Shown: one piece after another, positions 1 to 5,807 of the stretch
Position numbering within the stretch: position 1 is the stretch's first letter
Layout: every line of letters begins with the position of its first letter
Assembly: GCA_027859055.1 (NCBI GenBank)
Contig: JAQIBO010000219.1
Coordinates: 1 to 11,303, forward strand
Origin: Spirochaeta sp.
Lineage (GTDB): Bacteria; Spirochaetota; Spirochaetia; DSM-27196; Alkalispirochaetaceae
Direction of reading: 5' to 3'
DNA: 11,303 nucleotides
Position numbers and translations under genes: made by a program
The notes under the pieces: generated by a model
Seen by the model: the letters and a program-made list of their open reading frames with translations, nothing else
What the model was told of the DNA's origin: nothing
The model's database searches: none

Positions 1-10
1 GGGTTAGAGA

Positions 11-298
11 ATGACTCTGGCTCGTGTTGCGGGCACGGTAGTTGCCACCCAAAAGGAACCGTCGATGACGGGCGTCAAGTTTCTCCTGCTTGAGAGACTG
101 AACGAAAAACTGGAGCCCAGGGGCGACTTTGTGGTGGCCGTGGATGCCGTCGGTGCCGGGGAGGACGAGGTCGTGCTGTACGCGTCCGGCTCCTCCGCCC
201 GGCAGACGCGTGTGACCAAGGACAGACCGGCGGACGCCGTGATCATGGCGATCGTTGATTCGTTTTCGATCGGCGATACGACGGTCTTCAGGAAATAG
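11..298 (+). CDS. BMC shell pentamer protein (BMC-P, EutN/CcmL family), copy 1
   Basis: A 95-residue protein of the EutN/CcmL family, whose members form pentamers that cap the vertices of bacterial microcompartment shells. Family features seen are the N-terminal beta strand with G-x-V-V-A-T (residues 8-13), a central strand VVAVDAVGAGEDEVVLYASGSS (about residues 41-62) matching the usual V-A-V-D-x-V-G-A-G-x-G-E-x-V core, and the C-terminal A-V-I-M-A-I-V-D strand. Its length is normal for the family. It lies 9 nt upstream of the aldehyde dehydrogenase and is the first of three different pentamer genes in the operon. The ATG is preceded by only a weak purine stretch (tagaga). Upstream genes of the same operon probably lie outside the window. 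The family call is secure; its position in the shell is inferred. Confidence 0.93.
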   Translation: MTLARVAGTVVATQKEPSMTGVKFLLLERLNEKLEPRGDFVVAVDAVGAGEDEVVLYASGSSARQTRVTKDRPADAVIMAIVDSFSIGDTTVFRK

Positions 299-307
299 CG
301 GGGACGT

Positions 308-1801
308 ATGCTTCTCCAAGAGAAATATCTGGACCAATTGGTAGACAAAGTTGTCGAGCGTCTCGCCGAAGAACGTCGGACCGGTGGGCCGGGCTCCGCC
401 GGCGCAGTGAGCACCGCCCCCGCCTCGAGCGTTGGCGGACTCTCGACACCGCCTGCACCGGCAGGGGCAACAGAGGGGCTCGGTGTCTTCACCGACATCA
501 ACGACGCGGTCACCGCCGCGCTGAAAGCTGCCGACGAGCTGGCGCGCTTCCCTTTGAGCCGCCGTGGCGAAATTATCGGCAAGATGCGCACCGTCATACT
601 GGACAACCTTGAGTACCTGGCGGTGATCGCCCGCGACGAAACCGGCATGGGCCGCGTCGAGGACAAGATCAACAAGAACCGTCTCGTCGCGGAAAAGACG
701 CCCGGCGTCGAAGATCTCACAACCGGTGCCGCCACCGGGGATCGCGGAATCACTCTCGACGAATACGCGCCGTTCGGCGTGATCGGCTCGGTCATTCCGT
801 CCACAAATCCCACCGAGACGGTTATCAACAACGGAATCGGCATGTTTGCCGCGGGAAACGCGGTTGTCTTCAACCCGCACCCCAATGCGACGCGGTGTTC
901 CCTGGCGATCATGAGCATGCTCAACCGTGTGATCATCGATAACGGCGGGCCGCAGAACTGCTTCGTCGCGATCGATCACCCGACGATTGAAACTGCCGGA
1001 GTCGTCATGAACCATCCGCGGATACCGTTTCTCGCGGTGACCGGCTCGGAAGGGGTGGTCCAGGCGGCGATGAAGACCGGTAAGAAAGTGGCTGCAGCCG
1101 GGCCGGGCAACCCGCCGGCGGTGGTTGACGAGACTGCCGACATACCCAAGGCCGCCTACGATATCGTGATGGGTGGTTCCCTCGACAACGGAATCATCTG
1201 TATCGCCGAAAAGGTGACCGTTGTTGTCGATGCGGTGGCGGACCGGCTCATTACGGAGATGGAACGCAACGGCGGATTCCTCGCGTCGGCCAACCAGGCG
1301 CGGATGCTGCAGAACGAACTGTTTGCCGAAGACCCGAAGCCGGAACGGCACACACCGGTGAAGCGGCAGTACGTCGGCCGTGACGCCCGGGTATTGCTGG
1401 AAGCGGTCGGGATCTCCGTAAGCGGAGACCCACGCCTCGTGCTGGTGGACGTACCACCGGAGTCACCGTTTGCGTGGACGGAAATGCTCATGCCGGTTAT
1501 GCCGATTGTGCGTGTCCCCGACGTTGACGCGGCGATCGACTACGCTGTGCGGGTAGAGCGGGGAAACCGGCACACCGCCAGTATGCACTCGAAAAACATC
1601 GACAAACTGACCGAGATGGGACGCCGGATCAACTGTTCGGTGTACGTGAAAAACGGATCGACCTACTCCGGACTCGGTATGGGCGGTGAGGGCTATACCT
1701 CCTTTACGATCGCCTCTCCCACCGGTGACGGTCTGACCACGGCGCGCACCTTTTCCCGCAAGCGACGCTGCGCGCTAGTGGGAAATTACGGGATCGTCTG
1801 A
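308..1801 (+). CDS. CoA-acylating aldehyde dehydrogenase of a microcompartment (PduP/EutE family) with N-terminal encapsulation peptide
   Basis: A 497-residue NAD-dependent, CoA-acylating aldehyde dehydrogenase that converts an aldehyde to its acyl-CoA. The catalytic Cys is C298 in the motif DNGIICIAEK. Other family marks are GSVIPSTNPTE (160-170), AGPGNPPAVVDETAD (264-278) and the C-terminal GGEGYTSFTIASPTGDG with TARTFSRKRRC. It is longer than EutE/PduP (about 465 residues) because of its N-terminus: an amphipathic helix at residues 1-22 with the core QLVDKVVERLAEE, then a Gly/Ala/Pro/Ser linker to about residue 57. That architecture is the classic encapsulation peptide that directs cargo into the shell. 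The ATG at 308 follows GGGGA. The gene sits between pentamer and BMC-T shell genes. The substrate is not readable from sequence; acetaldehyde, methylthioacetaldehyde or lactaldehyde fit the neighbouring aldolase. Confidence 0.95.
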   Translation: MLLQEKYLDQLVDKVVERLAEERRTGGPGSAGAVSTAPASSVGGLSTPPAPAGATEGLGVFTDINDAVTAALKAADELARFPLSRRGEIIGKMRTVILDNLEYLAVIARDETGMGRVEDKINKNRLVAEKTPGVEDLTTGAATGDRGITLDEYAPFGVIGSVIPSTNPTETVINNGIGMFAAGNAVVFNPHPNATRCSLAIMSMLNRVIIDNGGPQNCFVAIDHPTIETAGVVMNHPRIPFLAVTGSEGVVQAAMKTGKKVAAAGPGNPPAVVDETADIPKAAYDIVMGGSLDNGIICIAEKVTVVVDAVADRLITEMERNGGFLASANQARMLQNELFAEDPKPERHTPVKRQYVGRDARVLLEAVGISVSGDPRLVLVDVPPESPFAWTEMLMPVMPIVRVPDVDAAIDYAVRVERGNRHTASMHSKNIDKLTEMGRRINCSVYVKNGSTYSGLGMGGEGYTSFTIASPTGDGLTTARTFSRKRRCALVGNYGIV

Positions 1802-1808
1802 GCAGCCG

Positions 1809-2390
1809 ATGGCGTACCAACTGGTTACGAACCGGATTCCCGATACCCTCGGTGCCATTGAGCTGACAAGTATCGCCCGGGGCTATCTTGTTGTTGACCG
1901 GATGCTGAAACAGGCACCGGTGCACGTGCTGGACGCCGGCGCGTACTGCCCGGGAAAGTTCCTGATCGTGATAACCGGGGATGTTGCCAGTGTGGAAGAG
2001 GCGCTGGAAGCGGGCGAGCGCGCCGCGGAGCGCGGATTTTTCGGGAAGCTCTTCATTCCCAACCTGTCCGCTTCGATCATTCCGGCGATCAACCGGGAAC
2101 CCACCCCGGAGCCGGGAGAGACGATCGGCGTTATCGAGAGTTTTTCTGCGGTGTCCGTGATCGATGCCGCCGACGCGGCGGTAAAGGCCGCGGAAATTTG
2201 CGTAGAAAGCGTCAATCTCCTCCAGGGGCTTGGGGGTAAGGCGTTCGCCGTTTTCAGTGGTGAGCTCACCGATGTTACCGCCGCAGTAGAGGCGGGGCGA
2301 ACACGCGTCCCGGAGGATATGATCGTGGAAACACAGGTCATCCCGCAGATTTCACGGGAGTTGATCCCGTTTTTACCGGGACGGCGTTGA
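1809..2390 (+). CDS. BMC shell trimer with tandem BMC domains (BMC-T, PduT-like), probable Fe-S site
   Basis: A 193-residue shell protein with two fused BMC domains, residues about 13-95 (starting G-A-I-E-L-T-S-I-A-R-G) and about 105-190 (starting I-G-V-I-E-S-F-S-A-V). It should form trimers that occupy a hexagonal tile. The first domain carries C47 in the motif AYCPGKFLIVITGD, matching the ICPGKF segment of PduT, where the equivalent Cys (Cys38) binds a [4Fe-4S] cluster at the trimer axis. An Fe-S cluster here is therefore likely, but inferred. Length and domain order match PduT rather than EutL. The ATG lies 7 nt after the dehydrogenase stop without a clear ribosome binding site, suggesting translational coupling. 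It is the only BMC-fold protein in the window; the bulk BMC-H hexamer genes are presumably upstream. Confidence 0.93.
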   Translation: MAYQLVTNRIPDTLGAIELTSIARGYLVVDRMLKQAPVHVLDAGAYCPGKFLIVITGDVASVEEALEAGERAAERGFFGKLFIPNLSASIIPAINREPTPEPGETIGVIESFSAVSVIDAADAAVKAAEICVESVNLLQGLGGKAFAVFSGELTDVTAAVEAGRTRVPEDMIVETQVIPQISRELIPFLPGRR

Positions 2391-2391
2391 A

Positions 2392-2661
2392 ATGTTCCTC
2401 GGACGGGTAATCGGAACAGTAGAGGCCACGTTTGTATACGAGGGGCTTGAAGGCGTGAAAATGCTGTGGGTGCAACCCGAGCTCGCCGATGGACGCAACG
2501 CCGGAGCGGCGATCGTCGCCTGCGACGCCACACCTCAGGCGGGCCCGGGAGATCGGGTCTATATGGTCGATGGTCGCGAGGCGGGGCTGCCGCTTCCGGT
2601 GGATTTTGTGCCGGTGGACGCGACGATCGTCGGTATCGTAGACGAGGTGGACGTACCATGA
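2392..2661 (+). CDS. BMC shell pentamer protein (BMC-P, EutN/CcmL family), copy 2
   Basis: An 89-residue EutN/CcmL-family vertex protein. It shows the N-terminal M-F-L-G-R-V-I-G-T-V-E-A-T strand, a central G-x-A-I-V-A-C-D-A-T strand followed by A-G-P-G-D-R-V-Y-M-V-D-G-R-E-A, and a C-terminal D-A-T-I-V-G-I-V-D-E strand. The start codon is one base after the TGA of the BMC-T gene, and its own stop overlaps the next pentamer start in an ATGA, so translation of the shell genes is probably coupled. It is clearly diverged from the other two copies, so it is a paralogue rather than a recent duplicate. A distinct vertex role or mixed pentamers are possible but cannot be told from sequence. Confidence 0.93.
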   Translation: MFLGRVIGTVEATFVYEGLEGVKMLWVQPELADGRNAGAAIVACDATPQAGPGDRVYMVDGREAGLPLPVDFVPVDATIVGIVDEVDVP

Positions 2662-2945
2662 ATCTCGGTATCGTCAAAGGCACCGTCACCGCCACGGTCA
2701 AGCACGAAGTGTACGAAAACCGGACGCTCATGGTTGTCGCGATCTGCACACCTGACTGGCAGGAGACCGGCGCGGAAACGTTGGCGGTGGACCTGGTTCA
2801 GGCCGGCGTTGGCGACCGCGTCATGACCTTGAAAGAGGGTAACTCCGCGCGGGCGATGTTCGGTATTCACAACCTGCCGATGCAGGAGATGATCGTCGCA
2901 ATCGTGGACAGTGTGAACACCGTCGATGTGGAAAGGAGTACGTGA
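2658..2945 (+). CDS. BMC shell pentamer protein (BMC-P, EutN/CcmL family), copy 3
   Basis: A 95-residue EutN/CcmL-family protein, beginning M-N-L-G-I-V-K-G-T-V-T-A-T and ending with the family strand E-M-I-V-A-I-V-D-S-V. The central part (A-V-D-L-V-Q-A-G-V-G-D-R-V-M-T-L-K-E-G-N-S-A-R) fits the pentamer core, including the conserved G-D-x-V turn and the N-S-A-R that pentamers often carry. The frame stays open upstream to about 2466, but the ATG at 2658 puts the family N-terminus exactly at residue 1 and gives a 4-base ATGA overlap with copy 2, so the longer version is rejected. The stop overlaps the aldolase start by one base (TGATG). Third of three vertex paralogues in the operon. Confidence 0.93.
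   Translation: MNLGIVKGTVTATVKHEVYENRTLMVVAICTPDWQETGAETLAVDLVQAGVGDRVMTLKEGNSARAMFGIHNLPMQEMIVAIVDSVNTVDVERST
2934..2938 (+). promoter_or_regulatory. Ribosome binding site for the class II aldolase
   Basis: AGGAG lies 6 nt before the ATG at 2945 but only 3 nt before the in-frame GTG at 2942. The spacing favours the ATG, making the aldolase 316 residues and giving a TGATG stop-start junction with the preceding pentamer gene. Confidence 0.75.
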
Positions 2946-3895
2946 TGTTTCCCAACGAACTGCAGGCGCGTAAAGATATCGTCTACTATAGTCATAAAAC
3001 CCACGCCGCGGGGCTGGTTACCGCCACCGACGGCAACCTCTCGGTTCGTCTCGACGACCAGCACGTGCTGATCACTCCCTCGGGACTCCGCAAGGAAGAC
3101 ATGCATATCGATGCGCCGATCGTGATCGACATGGATGGTAACCTGGTGGCAGGGGACCGGAAACCGTCGACGGAGTACAAAGTTCATCTTGAAGCGTATC
3201 AGCAACGACCGGACGTGAAGGCGGTAATTCACGCGCATCCCCCCAAGGCGATCGCCTTTACGATCGCGGGAGCACCGCTTGATACGTGCATGCTTCCGGA
3301 AGTGGTCGTGACGATGGGTGACGTACCGATCGCTCCCTACGCCGCACCCAGTACCGATGCGCTCCCGGAATCGATGCGTGACCTGATCGCAAAAAGCGAT
3401 GCGCTCATGCTTGCCCGGCACGGCAGCGTCACTGTAGGTCCGTGCCTCTCAGAGGCGTTCAAGCGGCTGGAAAAACTGGAACACAACGCTGAGATCATGA
3501 TCTACGCGCGAATGCTCGGTGGAGCACAACCGTTCTCCGAGAATCAGCTTCAGGAACTACAGGGCTTACGCGGCTTTTACGGTATCAACACGCAACAGAT
3601 CGCATGCGCTGCCCCGGGAGCGCGCCCTGCATCCGGATCTTCGGCACCGCCGGCGCAGCCGGTAGTGCCGCAGCAGGTCCAACCGTACCAGGCTCCGCCG
3701 GTACAGCCACAGCCGGCCGCTCCGGCCGTTTCCGCCGCTAATAACAACAACGCCAATCGCGGAGATCGCTTCGGCGGGTGGCACGACGGCGAAGCGCAGG
3801 CGCCCACCTACCGGCGCTCCGGCGCTGGAAACCACGAACCGGAAATAGATGAGCTCGTCGACGAGATCGTCGCGCGGGTGAAACAACGACTGTAA
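2945..3895 (+). CDS. Class II (Zn-dependent) ketose-1-phosphate aldolase with C-terminal encapsulation peptide
   Basis: A 316-residue protein of the class II aldolase/adducin family (FucA, RhaD, AraD, Drd/Ald2 aldolases). These enzymes cleave a ketose-1-phosphate into dihydroxyacetone phosphate and an aldehyde. The catalytic domain is residues 1-221. Phosphate-site motifs are DGNLS (29-33), TPSG (44-47) and PSTE (74-77). Metal-site residues are E77, H96 and H98 in HAHPP, and H159 in ARHGS, matching FucA Glu73, His92, His94 and His155. Residues 222-297 are a disordered Pro/Ala/Gln/Asn-rich linker, and residues 298-316 form an amphipathic helix with core ELVDEIVARVKQRL, a C-terminal encapsulation peptide. 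The core enzyme is usually about 215 residues, so the extra 95 are cargo targeting. With MtnA downstream, 5-deoxyribulose-1-phosphate or 5-methylthioribulose-1-phosphate are attractive substrates; fuculose- or rhamnulose-1-phosphate remain possible. Confidence 0.93.
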   Translation: MFPNELQARKDIVYYSHKTHAAGLVTATDGNLSVRLDDQHVLITPSGLRKEDMHIDAPIVIDMDGNLVAGDRKPSTEYKVHLEAYQQRPDVKAVIHAHPPKAIAFTIAGAPLDTCMLPEVVVTMGDVPIAPYAAPSTDALPESMRDLIAKSDALMLARHGSVTVGPCLSEAFKRLEKLEHNAEIMIYARMLGGAQPFSENQLQELQGLRGFYGINTQQIACAAPGARPASGSSAPPAQPVVPQQVQPYQAPPVQPQPAAPAVSAANNNNANRGDRFGGWHDGEAQAPTYRRSGAGNHEPEIDELVDEIVARVKQRL

Positions 3896-3913
3896 CCACA
3901 CGGGAGAAGCGCG

Positions 3914-4705
3914 GTGCTGGCAGTTGAACGAAGACAGGCGATTTTCGGACTCCTTACAGAGGAAGGTAGCGTAACCGTCGTGGAGCTGTCTCGGCGTTTC
4001 GACGTCAGTGAGGAGACAATCCGTCGCGACCTGACCAAGATGGAGAGCAGTGGACTACTGCAGAAGACGTACGGAGGCGCATTTCTCAATGCCGGGATGC
4101 ACCTGGAGGTGCCAGTTGAAATGCGTGTTCATACCTATGTTGCGGGGAAGCACGTTATCGGTGAACTCAGCTCCCGGCTTATCCACAACGGAGACACGAT
4201 TTTCCTCGACGCCAGTACCACCGCTGTCCATATAGCTGAGGGGATCCTCGACAAAAGAAACGTTATCGTAATTACGAACGCTCTGAAGGTTGCCGAGACG
4301 CTTGCTGCCGCGCCGGACATCAAGGTGATCTGCACCGGGGGAACCCTCCGGCCGAGTGCCCTTACCACGGTGGGGAAAGTCGCTGAGACCTCAATCGGGA
4401 ACTACTTTGCCGACAAGGCGTTCATCTGCTGTGACGGAATCCATCGCGTACACGGCATTACCGACGCAAATGAAAAAGAGGCGGAGGTCCGCAAGCAGAT
4501 GATCCGCCAGGCCCAAAGCACCATTCTTGTAGTTGATGCAACGAAGTTTGACAAAACGTCGTTTGTTCATATGGCCGATTTTGAACAGTTTGATGTGTTG
4601 GTTACCGATCGCGAACCGTCTCCCGAATGGCAGGCGACGCTTGGTGAGGCGGATGTGGAGCTCCGCTGGGGTGAATCTGCGGCGTCGGTGACCCCGCAGA
4701 CGTGA
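3914..4705 (+). CDS. DeoR-family transcriptional regulator
   Basis: A 263-residue DeoR-type regulator. The N-terminal winged helix-turn-helix covers residues about 1-56, with the family signature V-T-V-V-E-L-S-R-R-F-D-V-S-E-E-T-I-R-R-D-L (20-40), then the G-L-L-Q-K-T-Y-G-G-A wing. The C-terminal DeoRC sugar-phosphate sensor domain shows GDTIFLDASTTAVHIAE (from about residue 93) and VITNALKVAETLA. DeoR members generally repress sugar-catabolic operons and are relieved by a phosphorylated sugar intermediate, so the likely effector is the pathway's own sugar phosphate. The GTG start at 3914 is 7 nt after GGGAGA and 18 nt after the aldolase stop, so the gene is co-transcribed with its likely target operon. 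The operator cannot be seen because the operon promoter lies outside the window. Confidence 0.93.
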   Translation: MLAVERRQAIFGLLTEEGSVTVVELSRRFDVSEETIRRDLTKMESSGLLQKTYGGAFLNAGMHLEVPVEMRVHTYVAGKHVIGELSSRLIHNGDTIFLDASTTAVHIAEGILDKRNVIVITNALKVAETLAAAPDIKVICTGGTLRPSALTTVGKVAETSIGNYFADKAFICCDGIHRVHGITDANEKEAEVRKQMIRQAQSTILVVDATKFDKTSFVHMADFEQFDVLVTDREPSPEWQATLGEADVELRWGESAASVTPQT

Positions 4706-4725
4706 AAGCAGACCGAAGAGAATAC

Positions 4726-4730
4726 GGAGG
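4726..4730 (+). promoter_or_regulatory. Ribosome binding site for mtnA-like gene
   Basis: GGAGG with a 7-nt spacer to the ATG at 4738. This decides against the in-frame GTG at 4702, which would overlap the regulator stop, lacks a site, and would add 12 residues not expected in the MtnA family. Confidence 0.8.
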
Positions 4731-4737
4731 AAATCGA

Positions 4738-5781
4738 ATGACAAAACAGGCGAAAAGCATCGAATGGCTTGACAACAAGCTCTACTTGCTCGATCAGACG
4801 CGTCTTCCTGTGGAAGTGGAGGTGGAAGAGCAGACCTCGGTTGAGCAGGTCTGGGATTCAATCAAACAGCTCAAGGTGCGCGGGGCACCCGCGATCGGTG
4901 TTGCCGGCGCGTATGGCCTCGTGGTCGCGATGCGATCGCACGCCGACGCCGATCGGGCGACCTTTCTTGCGGAGCTCAAAACGCAGGCAGCGTATCTCGA
5001 CAGCTCCAGACCAACGGCGGTGAATCTCAGTTGGGCGCTCAAACGGGCGGTGTCGGCGGTGGAATCATCCTCCGGTACCGACGGACGTACTCTTTTCACG
5101 GCACTGACGGAGACCGCGGAGGCGATCCACCGGGAAGATATCCAGCTGTGCAAACAGATCGGCGAGAACGGCGCGTCTCTCATCACGGAGGGAATGGGCG
5201 TTTTGACGCATTGTAACGCCGGGCGCCTCGCTACATCCGAGTACGGCACAGCTACCGCGCCGATGTACCTCGCCCACGAACGGGGCGTAAACTTTTCGGT
5301 CTATTCGGATGAAAGCCGGCCGCTCCTGCAGGGCGCGCGCCTGACCGCCTGGGAGTTGCAGCAGGCGGGGATCGACGTGTACACAATTACCGACAACATG
5401 GCCGCATTTGTGATGCAGCAGGGCCTGATCGATATGGTGATCGTCGGCACCGACCGCGTTGCCGCCAACGGCGATGTCGCAAACAAGATTGGAACGATGG
5501 GCGTAGCGATCCTTGCCCGTCATTTCGGGATTCCCTTTTACGTGGCCAGCCCGTTTTCCACGATCGATTTGGCCACACCGACCGGTGATGATATCGTGAT
5601 CGAAGAGCGTGGTGAGGACGAGGTAACTCATTTTGGACTCCGTCGAACCGCTCCCGAGGGGATAAAGGTGCGAAACCCTGCGTTTGACGTTACCCCCAAC
5701 GAATTTGTCACTGCAATTATCACCGACCGCGGAATTATTGAACCGCCCTATGACGTCAATCTGAAAAAGACGTTCGGGTAA
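4738..5781 (+). CDS. mtnA: Aldose-1-phosphate isomerase, S-methyl-5-thioribose-1-phosphate isomerase family (MtnA/DrdI)
   Basis: A 347-residue enzyme of the MtnA family within the eIF2B-like fold. The family converts 5-methylthioribose-1-phosphate to 5-methylthioribulose-1-phosphate; close relatives (DrdI) use 5-deoxyribose-1-phosphate. Seen motifs are VRGAPAIGVAGAYG (47-60), the catalytic Cys C159 in THCNAGRLAT, and the catalytic Asp D239 in GTDRVAANGDVANKIGT, aligning with Cys160 and Asp240 of the B. subtilis enzyme. The C-terminus E-P-P-Y-D-V-N-L is typical. It is complete, normal in length, and has no added terminal helix, so it is probably cytosolic rather than shell cargo. It starts 32 nt after the regulator, and no other methionine-salvage gene (mtnBCD or mtnW) is present here. 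The neighbouring aldolase therefore argues for a DHAP-shunt role; ordinary methionine salvage is the alternative. Confidence 0.94.
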   Translation: MTKQAKSIEWLDNKLYLLDQTRLPVEVEVEEQTSVEQVWDSIKQLKVRGAPAIGVAGAYGLVVAMRSHADADRATFLAELKTQAAYLDSSRPTAVNLSWALKRAVSAVESSSGTDGRTLFTALTETAEAIHREDIQLCKQIGENGASLITEGMGVLTHCNAGRLATSEYGTATAPMYLAHERGVNFSVYSDESRPLLQGARLTAWELQQAGIDVYTITDNMAAFVMQQGLIDMVIVGTDRVAANGDVANKIGTMGVAILARHFGIPFYVASPFSTIDLATPTGDDIVIEERGEDEVTHFGLRRTAPEGIKVRNPAFDVTPNEFVTAIITDRGIIEPPYDVNLKKTFG

Positions 5782-5807
5782 ACGGGGCGTTGCGCGGATT
5801 ATCCGAT

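Noticed and set aside
4..936. Long minus-strand open frame (310 codons) opposite the pentamer and dehydrogenase genes
   Set aside because: Ser/Thr/Arg-rich translation with no family resemblance, lying antisense to two well-recognised genes; typical of high-G+C shadow frames.
2466..2657. N-terminal extension of the third pentamer gene
   Set aside because: Arg/Gly-rich translation overlapping copy 2 in another frame; the ATG at 2658 gives the exact family N-terminus.
1883..2749. Minus-strand open frame of 288 codons across BMC-T and pentamer genes
   Set aside because: Antisense to three confirmed shell genes with no recognisable domain or start site.
11..5781. Straight assignment to a Planctomycete-type fucose/rhamnose (PVM) microcompartment
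   Set aside because: Class II aldolase and three pentamers fit, but the PduT-like BMC-T and the aldose-1-phosphate isomerase do not fit that pathway; kept only as an alternative.
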